Shown one piece after another: positions 8,168-16,799 of a stretch of 16,799 nucleotides of DNA. The notes under the pieces were generated by a model. That model was not told where the DNA came from. It did not search any database and was given only the letters and a program-made list of their open reading frames with translations. The DNA is from Cudoniella acicularis. Its lineage: Eukaryota; Ascomycota; Leotiomycetes; Helotiales; Helotiaceae. How positions within the stretch are numbered: the stretch's first letter is position 1; every line of letters begins with the position of its first letter. The translations under genes were made by a program, and so were the position numbers. Where the stretch lies: NCBI GenBank assembly GCA_013054445.1, contig JAAMPI010001268.1, positions 1-16,799 on the forward strand, in the 5' to 3' direction.

Positions 8168-10414
8168 ATGCCTCCAGTCACGCAAATCTCGTATGGCATT
8201 TCAGAAGCCTCGAAGCGCCGGTTGGAACAACAATATCACTCAAGTCAAGCCCCAGAAATACACCAACCTCAAGTTCAGACAGGTGCAGCGCTTGGAGTCC
8301 AGATGTCGCCTGTTAGACCTGGAGCTCCGTCAGCACCCAGCACACCGGGCACCATTCAGGAACATCGAAGTCTACCATCAACCGAGGTTAACGATGATAA
8401 TTTCGACGATACCTACGTGAACTTTATATTGTACTGCAATCCTACTGTCGCCCTCGACACGGATACAGCCGAGCTCAGGAAAATATTCCGCGCGCCTCCG
8501 AAAAGCGACAGCAAATCGTTCAGTACATTTGTCCTCTTCCAGTTGATAGGAAAGCTTGAACGGAAGGAATTGAAGACATGGGCGCAACTTGCGATTGAGC
8601 TTGGTGTCGAGCCACCATCCTTAGAAAAAGGGCAAAGTGCCCAAAAGGTCCAACAGTATGCCGTTAGACTCAAGGTAAGATTCGATCCATTACTCATTGT
8701 CCCAAACCATACCTTTATAGGTCTTGTTCCAATATGCGTCAACTTCCATTCTTTACCCTAGAAGGGGCCAGGGATGATACCTTCCTTATTCTTGGGAATT
8801 TTGGTTCGAGGTGCTAAGGATATGCAGCGCTGGATGCATGCGATGCATGTTGATGCATTCTTCGAATATCTTTTGAGCAAGCCTCACGTGTATTGGACAC
8901 AAGTACCTCCAGCCAACGAGCCATTCTCTGATCAAGGCCGTGATGGAGTGATGGCCGAGGAGGACCTGGCCCTTCGTGCGTTATTGCCAGAGACTAGACC
9001 GAAGCGTGGTCGACGAAAAGCGGAGGATCGAGACAACGAAAGTGACACAGGAAAATCACCGGCTCAACGTCCACGATTAGAATCTTCGCCGACCTTGTCA
9101 GAAGACTTCATGAACGTAAGGAATTCGATAATTGCAGATAATATCACTCCGGCAACAGCACACCCAGGCTTCTCTCAAAACTTTAACGACAAAATAGTTC
9201 CATGGTCTGCAACAGAAATGAGAGGCTCTCTTCCCAACAACTTTCGTTGGAATGGGCCTGAAACTATTCAGACTCCATTATCAGCATACCCTCAATCAGC
9301 TATTACACCTTCTAACAGACAACAATTATGGAACGAATCAAATGAACCACGATCCGCAATCACGGCTAATAAGAGCAGATCACGGCGTCGACACGGCCCA
9401 GCGGTTTCATCAGCATGGCCTAGCAGTAGCAATGCTTCCTCAGGGAAGTTGCGAGGCAGGCCACCCAGTAACCGCTCTGTGACAGATGGCCCCTTTTCGA
9501 CATTTCCTGCTAATCCAGCTGCGAGAGACGTGCCAACGATTAATCTCCATGATAATACGCCAACGGCCACACCTATTGTGGACAACTCGGAAGCTTCCCA
9601 CTTCTTTCCCGCCCCTGCGCCTACTAACTCGCAACCTCTTAACGGTAGGCCAAGCCGACTGCAACTTCAAGTTCCTCAACGACAAGGTGGTCCGGTTAGA
9701 CTAGCAACACCTCCAGCACCCTCACCACCACCACCACCACCTCCCCCTCCCCCTCCTCCAGTCGTCCTAGTAAATGGTCAAAACGATTTGACTTTGGAGC
9801 AGAACACAGTCATAAACCCACAAAACGCCACATCTTTAATGGCTTACTTCAACATCCCGGCGGATCAAAATCCAAATTTTCACATTGCCGTTCGACAAAA
9901 TGGGGATACTGATCGCACAAACATGGATGCTTTGGAAAGCCATTTTATATGCGAGATCTTGGCGGCGGATTGGTTTGGTGCCTCTGGGGAAAATATTGAG
10001 AGGTGTAGCATTGACGAAGCTGATAAGATCTGTAAAGAAGTTATCAAAAATTTGAAGACTGAGTCCAGCAGCACGGAAGCGTTCTTAATCAACCTGTCAG
10101 CACTTGCTGGGGGGCCGCTGATGACACGATTAAGAATGACGCGACTTGAACAGGGTTCAATAACCCATTACAAATGCCATTGGAAAATGAGATTCGGCTC
10201 CATTGAAGGAGATTTCACGATTCGGGCCACTATGCACCGCGAGAAACAAGCCTCGACGCCAGAGGATTCGGTGGAACCGAGTGAGGAGTCATGGAAGAAG
10301 CGGTACCTTGACCTTCGCCAACAGATAAGAGAGAGGGATCAGAAGGTGGGCAAATTGAAAAGAGGCGTGTTAGATGCTTTGGTTGTGTCGAATCAATACT
10401 CCGGTGTTGGATAG
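8168..10414 (+). CDS. abp2: ARS-binding protein 2 (Abp2 family)
   Basis: Abp2 proteins were named for binding autonomously replicating sequences in fission yeast, and the conserved domain is fungal. Exons are 8168-8674 and 8828-10414, giving 697 residues. The intron 8675-8827 (153 nt, donor GTAAGA, acceptor TGCAG, phase 0) joins QQYAVRLK to RWMHAMHVDAFFEY, the continuous core of the family. The conserved domain spans residues about 75-260, including FILYCNPTVALDTDTAELRK, KSFSTFVLFQLIGKLE, LKTWAQLAIELGVEPP and EEDLALRALLPETRPKRGRR, the last a likely nuclear localisation or DNA-contact stretch. The middle is low-complexity and disordered, with a 12-Pro run. The C-terminus (WKKRYLDLRQQIRERDQKVG) looks like a short coiled coil. 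The intron is about three times longer than most others here. The start is the first ATG giving the full conserved region; nuclear location is inferred. Confidence 0.88.
9724..9760 (+). repeat. CCA/CCT repeat encoding a polyproline tract in Abp2
   Basis: A run of CCA units followed by CCT/CCC codons gives about twelve consecutive prolines. It lies in the disordered middle of the protein and is a likely site of length variation. Confidence 0.85.
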
Positions 10415-10644
10415 TCGGCCAGTCATCCATCTAAAATATGATCAGTATCTCACACAGCATCGACAATGATTTCAACTAATCAAGTTTCATCTTGTGAAAG
10501 CTAAGCCGCGCGTGCAGCACAGTATCATAAAAAGCCCAAAGCCGGGCGAAATATAGAGATAATTTAGAGACAGTTGAGAGATTTATTCGAATACTCACCA
10601 ATGGTAACAACACTTGTAACGACTGATTGGCCTAGGTCTCAGGT

Positions 10645-10876
10645 TCAAAAGAACACCCTTAGAACTCTCCTTTCAGCAGCTCCCAGCTCTTCGAAAAGCA
10701 ACGTGGCAATGTTCGCGTACAGACTTGGCACACATGTTTCTGACAAAAACTGTACGACGAGATCTATATCACTGCCACGTGCGAAGTAACATTCTGGCAT
10801 GCTCAAGTGCCTCAAAAGTTCTGCCATCCGCCACATAGTGAAAAGCCTCAAACTTTGGCGCAAAGTAACCAATCAT
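10645..10876 (-). pseudogene. Possible frameshifted relic of an unrecognised protein-coding gene
   Basis: Two overlapping minus-strand frames each look protein-like over adjacent stretches. The first (10876-10769) starts MIGYFAPKFEAFHYVADGR and continues as FEALEHARMLLRTW, then stops. The second takes over in the -1 frame at about 10779 with SDIDLVVQFLSETCVPSLYA, followed by a Leu/Glu-rich stretch ending in RVLRVFF at a stop (10645). Together they would make about 75 residues from one lost base or shift. No start, stop or splice arrangement joins them cleanly. I do not recognise the family, and chance coding resemblance is a real alternative. Confidence 0.25.
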
Positions 10877-11007
10877 TCTCGGTGTTGGCTCTCACCGCTG
10901 ACCTTGCATACAGGGTACAATTTTTGTTGCCTTGCGACCCGAGACTCCCTTCGACAAAGATATGCGCCGGCAGCAGCAGAGGTGCTTTTGTGGCTGCTCG
11001 GCCGGCA

Positions 11008-11887
11008 GTGGGGTTGACCCGTTTAATCAAGAGACAGTGTTTCCAACTTTTCAATATGATTTTTGGCGGGTGGCAACGGGTCACTTCTCACATATCAATT
11101 CCGGGGATGAGGATATTTCCCACCTTAGTTTTTCCGTCCGAAGTTCCAAATACCAGCTCGGACGCTGCGGAAGCTCCGATGTTCGCGCATAAAAATTGGG
11201 GTTCGAATATGACTAGAGATTTCAAGGCAGTCCGGATTGGCAGATTCCAGAAGCTGCAAGCTGCGCGACCAACTGGAAAGACGCCTTGCCAGAGTGAGGC
11301 AAGCCATGCGGGCGGGCGAGAGATCAATGGTGGGGAGACCCCTGCCCGCTGCACCGGTTCAAAAATGAACGGAGATGGGACGAAAACTTCGGGGCGAAAA
11401 GGCTCAAAGGAAACACAACGAAACACACAAATGATGGGGAGCTGGGGCGGAGCATGAGACATGAGGCTCACCTCACGCAACTCGAACCGGGTCTGCTGCA
11501 GGACTGAGACTACAAACGAGCGTGGCTCCTTTGGCCTCTTCGACTTTTGGGGTAGGCTCCAGGGATGCCACGGGCGCCATTGGACCCCGCTTCTAAGTTC
11601 CAAAGTCTTTCTGCTTTCCAGTGCTGTTTTCTGGGGGGCTTGCCGCAGCACTTTGCTGCTGTCTAGCAGCGCAGCCGCAATCACAGTTTGGGGTGGGTGA
11701 CTGGGTTAGACTTGGCAAGCATTCTCGCATCGAGTTGCGTGCATGGCACTCACGCAGGACTCCTCTTTCTGTACCACCATAAGACGGGGATCCCTCAATC
11801 GCACCACCATCGTGCTGGAAATGTTCCAAACTTGCAATGACGGAAAGCCTAGCAAGGCTCTTGCCAGTATAACAAGCTAGTCCCCGC
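11008..11887. promoter_or_regulatory. Candidate CreA/Mig1-type sites upstream of the transporter
   Basis: Hexamers matching SYGGRG on either strand occur at 11008-11013, 11101-11106, 11330-11335, 11442-11447, 11447-11452, 11557-11562 (-), 11585-11590 (-), 11631-11636 and 11882-11887 (-). Two of them overlap by one base at 11442-11452; paired sites are what the carbon-repressor CreA usually needs. About 3 to 5 hits would be expected by chance in GC-rich DNA of this length, so the enrichment is mild. Confidence 0.3.
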
Positions 11888-11902
11888 TCTCAGAAACCGG
11901 GA

Positions 11903-11910
11903 TTTAAAAA
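11903..11910 (+). promoter_or_regulatory. TATA-like element before the transporter
   Basis: The sequence tttaaaaa lies about 45 bp upstream of the chosen ATG at 11953 and is followed by a CT-rich stretch (cctcctctcccc). It is a plausible core promoter, but the short distance to the ATG would leave a very short leader. Confidence 0.3.
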
Positions 11911-11952
11911 GATCTTTCAGACCGATCAACCTCCTCTCCCCAACTAGCAGTC

Positions 11953-14502
11953 ATGGGGTCGAGGGCTCAGCTACATGGGAAAGCCCTCTCGAGGTCTGTC
12001 GGTGTCGCCTGTTCACACTTGCGCCTCTATCTGACGCTTCCTAGGTCCGAAGATGAAAAGTATCGAGGGGACGAGATAGAATTGCAGCCAAATCATGTCA
12101 ATTTAAATGCAAATCTTGAGGCAAAGTACGTGGGCGCGACCGATCACGCTCCAATTGCTGACGGGTGCAACCAGAATTCAGAACCCCCTTGCTGGCATAA
12201 CAAAGTCAGCGCTGCTGCGGCAGGTAGATGAATTTGCAAAAGAAAAGGATCTTGTGGAAATCCTGCAATATTTGAGAAAGGGCGCGTTGGTGGCGAAAGA
12301 CCCTGCCAATTACGAAGATATTGACGGCCCCGAAACCCTCGATGAAGACGAAATCGAATCTCTTCGAAATGAAGTTCTACACAAATGGAGACAACCCATT
12401 GCGCTATACTTTACAATAATATGCTGTTCTATTGGGGCTGCTGTGCAGGGATGGGATCAGACGGGTACGACTCTTACATCCATATATATACCGGTATTCG
12501 TGCAATGGGATACGATCAAGTAGTGACTTGGTCAACCAAAATCATCTCAGACGTTGGCATTCTACTAGCGACATGTGTTCAAGCACTCACGCACGGCAGC
12601 TAAAGAGCTGGGGCCATCAACATCCTTTTCAACTCTACGGAATATTCTGGCACTTCTTTACTAACAGGTCTCAGGTTCCAATGGAGCAAATCTATCTTTC
12701 CCTGATTACTTTGGGATTGGTACGAACTCGACGAGGGATGTTTTCTTGGTCGGACTTGTTAATTCCGCGCCATATATCGGCTCCGCCGTGTTGGGCTGCT
12801 GGCTTTCGGATCCGTTGAATAGCTACCTCGGTCGACGTGGGACAATATTTGTGTCTGGAAATTTTTGTTTATGGTCCGTGATTGGATCTGCATTTACAAG
12901 GACCTGGCCTCAATTATTTATATGTCGAATTCTTTTAGGTATTGGTATGGGTGCAAAAGCTAGGTAAGGACAATCAGGGTTTTCAAGTTAATTTTCTTTT
13001 CGTGGATATATTTTTGTGGCAAGAATATACCGCTACTGAGGTTACAAAGGGCTCCATCTTTATCTTAGACCTGAAGCATGCTGGAGTAGAACTATACTAA
13101 TCTCAACATTCTTTAGTACTGTACCGATATACGCAGCAGAAAACTCACCTGCGGCAATTCGAGGAGCACGTTAGTTCCCTGTGGCAAGCGAAGAAATAGA
13201 AGCTGACTTGTTTAGTTGTCATGTCTTGGCAGATGTGGACAGCCTTTGGAATCTTTCTCGGGTTTTGTGCCAATCTCGTAGTGGTAAATGTTGGATCCGT
13301 TGCATGGAGACTGCAACTAGGATCAGCATTTATTCCTGCTGTACCGCTCGTTCTCGGCGTTTATTTCTGTCCGGAATCTCCTCGATGGTATATGAAGAAA
13401 GGGTTATACCACAAAGCCTACAAATCGCTCCTCCGTCTTCGAAACAAACCAATCCAGGCAGCCCGCGACTTGTATTACATACATTCTCAACTCGAATTAG
13501 AGGCACAAATCATCGGACGAAACACTTATACGAAGCGTTTTATTGAACTGTTCACCATCCCTCGATTGCGACGAGCCACCCTCGCAGCATTCACGGTTAT
13601 GATGGCTCAACAAATGTGCGGTATCAACGTGATTGCATTCTATTCCTCAACCGTGTTTGTGGCTGCAGGTGCCACTCCCATTCAAGCCTTGGTTGCTAGC
13701 TTCGGATTTGGATTAATTAATTTTGTGTTTGCCTGGCCTGCGATTTGGACAATTGATACCTACGGCCGTCGCAGCCTATTGCTCTTCACATTCCCCAACA
13801 TGGCTTGGAGTTTGATGGCAGTCGGTCTCTGTTCGCTAATTCCCGAATCAAGCAAGGCCCATCTTGGACTTATGGCCTTCTTCATCTACGTCTTCGTAGC
13901 CTTTTATAGCCCTGGTGAAGGCCCTGTACCATTCACATACTCCGCAGAAGTTTTTCCATTATCCCATCGTGAAGTAGGTATGGGTTGGGCTGTTGCTGTG
14001 AATCTTCTCTGGGCCGCCGTTCTGAGTATGACATTGCCAAAAATGAAAGATGCTATGGGTGTACTTGTAAGTCTTGTCCGCCAATATTTTAGATACAAAT
14101 ACTGATAAAACCAAGGGAGCTTTTGTGTTTTACGCAATACTTAACGTCATTGCATTCTGCATGATCTTCCTCTGGGTACCAGAAACGAAGCAACGGACTC
14201 TTGAGGAGTTAGACTACGTCTTTGCTGTACCAACGCGCACGCATATGCACTATCAGCTCACCAAAGCCCTACCATGGTGGATTAAACGTTATGTCTTAAT
14301 GAGACGAAAAACACCCTATCTAGAGCCTCTGTATCAATTCGACTTACCTACTGGGCGGACACAAATTGATCAGCTGTATGCAAATGACAAGATTCGGACC
14401 TTGTCTAGGTCGAATCACGACGGTGATGAGTCGGTGGATTCTCACATGGCTACACGGACGCGTTCTCACAGAACAGGAAGTGCAGCAGCTTATAATTTCT
14501 AA
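11953..14502 (+). CDS. MFS sugar/polyol transporter (sugar porter family, myo-inositol-transporter-like)
   Basis: A plasma-membrane proton symporter of sugars or polyols is the likely role. Exons are 11953-11993, 12045-12125, 12175-12464, 12675-12963, 13117-13169, 13216-14066 and 14116-14502, giving 663 residues. Intron 11994-12044 (51 nt, in-frame, gtctgt..ctgac..tag) is less certain; if retained the protein has 680. Other introns are 49, 210, 153, 46 and 49 nt, and each restores the frame of the family alignment. Motifs in order: [19 protein letters not shown] (TM1 region), [12 protein letters not shown] (loop 2-3), [28 protein letters not shown] after TM6, [14 protein letters not shown] (TM7), [19 protein letters not shown] and [11 protein letters not shown] after TM12. 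A long hydrophilic N-terminus of about 120 residues with NPLAGI and [20 protein letters not shown] is typical of one fungal clade often labelled myo-inositol or general sugar transporter. Substrate cannot be read from the sequence. The frame is intact, so it should be functional. Confidence 0.9.
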
Positions 14503-14731
14503 CTGGTACAGCGGACAAGGAGTTTAAGGTTGGGCTTTTATATATAGGTGGGCTTGGAGCACAGTGTGGATAGGTTGCCTAGGTGTACGCACTAGGCTTT
14601 TCGTTTTGACTTTTTATGAGGAGTATCGCCAATACATATAGATACCCTTTTCTCCATTTGATGGCCGAGTAGACCAACACATGATAGTTTATGATATCAA
14701 GGATAAATGAGAAGAAACTTTTCGTGACGGT

Positions 14732-14739
14732 TGACGTCA
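14732..14739. promoter_or_regulatory. Full CRE palindrome TGACGTCA (ATF/CREB-type bZIP site)
   Basis: A perfect 8-bp match to the ATF/CREB consensus lies 230 bp past the transporter stop and 550 bp before the P450 ATG. In filamentous fungi such sites are bound by AtfA/Atf1-type bZIP factors in stress responses. Occupancy is not shown. Confidence 0.45.
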
Positions 14740-14834
14740 TAATACTTCGAATCAGTGTTCGAATAGTAGTTTAACGGCACTGCACTGCACCGCAACGAAA
14801 CCCCACTTGGAGTCCGGGCTCGGGAGATCTCTAC

Positions 14835-14856
14835 CGGCTATAAGCTTTATAGACCG
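14835..14856. promoter_or_regulatory. CGG..CCG inverted triplets around a 6-bp-arm palindrome
   Basis: CGG (14835-14837) and CCG (14854-14856) flank CTATAA-GCT-TTATAG (14838-14852). Zn(II)2Cys6 regulators often bind inverted CGG triplets with a fixed spacer. The 16-bp spacing here is longer than the best-known cases (such as 11 bp for Gal4), so this is a weak candidate. Confidence 0.3.
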
Positions 14857-15210
14857 AGGCACGACTTCTTTCCCAACAACTAAGATTTATCACATATTCT
14901 TCTCTTTTCTTTTTCCTCTTCCGGTTGTCCCGCGATGACTGCCGATCTCCTGCTACCCCGCATTTTTACTACCCCGCTAAGCCAATAGGCTTTACTTATG
15001 AGCTTCAGAGCAGTAGAAAGTTTATCCTATTTAAATTTACGAAGGACACAAAGCGCGGAAAACACGGATTCGGATACTTCGGATCCAGCATGAGTCGGTC
15101 ATCGTGACAGGAAAGAAAGTGAAGCAAGACGTTTGCATCCCGAGGCTCTAATTCCTACATTTACTTCGTATTCTCCGACCAATAACACCAACGCCAAACA
15201 CCAATATCGA

Positions 15211-15219
15211 TATTTATAG
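15211..15219 (+). promoter_or_regulatory. TATA-like element before the P450
   Basis: The sequence tatttatag lies 74-82 bp upstream of the P450 ATG at 15293, a usual distance for a fungal TATA box with a short leader. Confidence 0.4.
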
Positions 15220-15292
15220 CTAAGCCCGCAATATCTCAACTCTATTTTATTTACTATCCCCGTCTCTATCAGTACAACCTATACACGCCAAA

Positions 15293-16799
15293 ATGTTACT
15301 ATCTTCCATCTCCTTCTCCTTTACAAGTGTCCTCATAATACTCGTTTCCCTTCAAATTCTCAGAGTCCTCGCACAAGCTTTTCTTGATCCTTTGCGAGCA
15401 ATTCCAGGACCTTTCCTAGCACGATTCACTCGACTTTGGTATTTCTTCGAGATCTATAAGGGATCTTTTGAGAGAACGAATATTGAGCTGCACAGGAAGT
15501 ATGGTTCTGTAGTGAGGGTTGCGCCGGGAGAGTACAGTGTTGATGATGTGGAGGGTGGGAAGATCATTGCTGGGCATGGGAAGGGGTTTGTGAAGGTGTG
15601 TTACCGCAAAAATCATGGTCAATTTATTTCAACTGAAGATATACTGAGTGATTGGTGTATAGGCTCCTTGGTATGCTCAGCAACATAGCAAATCCACTTC
15701 AGCAGAGAACATGCTAATTAATCGGGATACAGGTACTGGGCATGGATGCCCCCAGACCCCAGCAAAGCCTCCCTATTCTCTGACCTCGACCCCGTCCGAC
15801 ACGCCACCCAAAGACGTAAATTCTCCTCATGGTACTCCATGAGCTCTCTCGTCGGCTACGAGCCGTTCGTCAATAACTGCACATCAATGTTAAGCCAACG
15901 ATTCGCAGAAGTAGCACAAGCAGGAAGGACAATTGATCTACAACATTACCTCCAATGCTACGCCTTCGATGTAATCGGCGAGATCACATTCGGTTCTCGC
16001 TTCGGATTCCTAGACACAGTAGAAGACAAAGACGGAGTCTTCAAATCCATCGATCAGCGCGGTTCCTATAGCACATTCATCGGCATATTCCCTTGGATAC
16101 ATCGATTTTTATATCCTCACCTCCCGAAAAGCGGTGGACACGGCTACGTAAACAGCTATACGCTCAGACAAATCGAGAATTGCCAGCGTACACTTAAAGA
16201 CCCGAGGAATACTAACCAAGAAGGGCCCCCGGATATAATGACGAAAGTCCTCCTTGCACATGAAGCCAACCCCGAGAAAATGACAAGAAGCGACCTTGTG
16301 ACAATCTGCACCTCTAATATAGCGGCAGGAAGCGATACCACGTCCATAACACTCTCGAGCATCTTTTACCACCTCATGAAACATCCGGCCACTTATCACC
16401 GCTTACAAAATGAAATCGATACCGCTGCCAAGGAAGGACGGATCTCTGATCCAATTACGTTCAAAGAATCGCAGGAATTGCCGTATTTACAGGCCGTTAT
16501 TAAAGAAGCATTAAGGATTCATCCTGCGACGGGACTGCCTATGCAGCGTATCGTCCCTGCTGAAGGCGTTACCATCTCCGGGCATTTCTTCCCCGCCGGC
16601 ACGTCTGTAGGCATCAACTCCTGGGTTGCACACCGCAATATTTCCGTTTGGGGGCAGGATGCGGATAGTTGGAGACCAGAGAGATGGCTGGAGATTGAGG
16701 GAAAAGGGAGGGGTGGGGAGGTAGAGAAGTATTTCTTTGCGTTTGGGATGGGGAGTCGCAATTGTATTGGGAGAAATATCAGTTTGTTGGAGATGAGTA
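15293..16799 (+). CDS. Cytochrome P450 monooxygenase (pisatin-demethylase-like, 3' partial)
   Basis: A microsomal haem-thiolate monooxygenase; substrate unknown. Inferred exons are 15293-15595, 15663-15670 (8 nt) and 15733 to beyond the right edge, giving 459 residues in view. Introns are 15596-15662 (67 nt) and 15671-15732 (62 nt, branch-like tgctaat). Residues 1-25 form a hydrophobic membrane anchor; the hinge reads RAIPGPFLARFTRLW. Core motifs are the I-helix AGSDTT, the K-helix EALR, RPERW, and the haem loop FGMGSRNCIGR with its Cys ligand. Only the L-helix end and C-terminal tail are missing, about 50 residues by family length. Resemblance is to fungal P450s annotated as pisatin demethylase-like, which act in detoxification or secondary metabolism. 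The start is the ATG 75 bp after a TATA-like element. It is co-oriented with the transporter 0.8 kb away. The frame is open and all catalytic residues are present. Confidence 0.9.
15663..15670 (+). other. Inferred 8-nt microexon of the P450 gene
   Basis: The sequence GCTCCTTG sits between an acceptor (tatag) and a donor (gtatgc). Splicing it in gives FVK-APW-YWAWMPP, restoring the reading frame and the Trp-Tyr pair usual in this P450 group. A single intron 15596-15732 would put exon 3 out of frame. The rival is a donor at 15598 (gtgtta) with no microexon, giving FVKVYWAW, which keeps the frame but loses the Trp and two residues. Confidence 0.65.

Larger units (their letters stand above)
10415..11952. 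other. Long gene-poor region upstream of the transporter
   Basis: This region covers 1.5 kb. The left part (10640-10880) contains a possible minus-strand gene relic, listed separately. The right part, from about 10900, is richer in G+C and holds overlapping open frames on both strands without recognisable domains. Several SYGGRG hexamers and a TATA-like element at 11903-11910 suggest it is mostly the transporter's upstream control region. Confidence 0.45.
14503..15292. other. Intergenic region between the transporter and the P450
   Basis: This 790-bp stretch holds the transporter 3' flank and the P450 promoter. It contains a CRE-like palindrome (14732-14739), two TTCGAA hexamers in the next 30 bp, a CGG..CCG palindrome (14835-14856) and a TATA-like element (15211-15219). 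Short open frames such as 14925-15107 have no recognisable content. Confidence 0.5.

Noticed and set aside
8675..8827. A hidden exon inside the 153-nt Abp2 intron (continuing the frame to the stop at 8761, or starting at an ATG at 8774)
   Set aside because: Joining 8674 to 8828 gives the uninterrupted conserved stretch RLKRWMHAMHVDAFFEY; any extra exon would break it.
10645..10779. GSDIDLVV resembling the nucleotidyltransferase GSxxSDIDLVV motif of Trf4/Cid-type poly(A) polymerases
   Set aside because: The residues around it do not continue like that family (no preceding helix with FGS, no later third Asp context), and the neighbouring better-looking frame is a different one.
11088..11684. 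198-codon open frame on the minus strand upstream of the transporter
   Set aside because: No recognisable motif, Pro/Ser/Arg-rich composition typical of a shadow frame in GC-rich DNA, and overlapping open frames on the plus strand of similar quality.
11953..16799. Secondary-metabolite gene cluster (transporter plus P450)
   Set aside because: No polyketide synthase, NRPS, terpene synthase or pathway regulator is in view, and the transporter is of the sugar-porter type, not a drug efflux type. The right edge is open, so the question is unresolved, not supported.

Overview
The window is nuclear DNA from a filamentous ascomycete. Genes are interrupted by short introns (mostly 44-68 nt) with GT..AG ends and CTRAY-type branch points. 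The proteins are of fungal types: the NatC subunit Mak10, the ARS-binding protein Abp2, a 2EXR-like protein, a peroxisomal adenine nucleotide carrier, a fungal sugar porter and a pisatin-demethylase-like P450. The protein details recall Leotiomycetes (Helotiales), but that is recognition by eye, not a search result.

Layout, left to right: (1) 1-2163 (+), 3' part of MAK10/NAA35, four exons seen, N-terminus off the left edge. (2) 3293-4293 (+), a short-chain dehydrogenase/reductase that looks dead: in-frame TAA, catalytic Tyr replaced by His, conserved HPG Pro replaced by Leu. (3) 4654-5739 (-), a 2EXR/F-box-like protein of unknown role. (4) 6473-7520 (-), an Ant1/PMP34-type peroxisomal carrier in three exons. 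(5) 8168-10414 (+), an Abp2 ARS-binding protein, divergent from the carrier and sharing a promoter region that holds a 15-bp-period triple repeat with a CCTCGG core. (6) 10415-11952, a gene-poor 1.5 kb stretch with a possible frameshifted relic (-) and a GC-richer part upstream of the transporter. (7) 11953-14502 (+), a sugar/polyol MFS transporter in six or seven exons. (8) 15293-16799 (+), a cytochrome P450 running off the right edge, whose reading frame is best explained by an 8-nt microexon.

The genes do not form an obvious pathway. The first five are housekeeping or solitary genes. The transporter and P450 are adjacent and co-oriented, but there is no backbone synthase in view, so a biosynthetic cluster cannot be claimed. 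The most unusual observations are the 8-nt microexon, the dead SDR, sharp reversals of GC skew inside exons of both the SDR and the P450, and the phased repeat upstream of the peroxisomal carrier. I found no convincing wholly new system, tRNA, rRNA, CRISPR array or intact mobile element.
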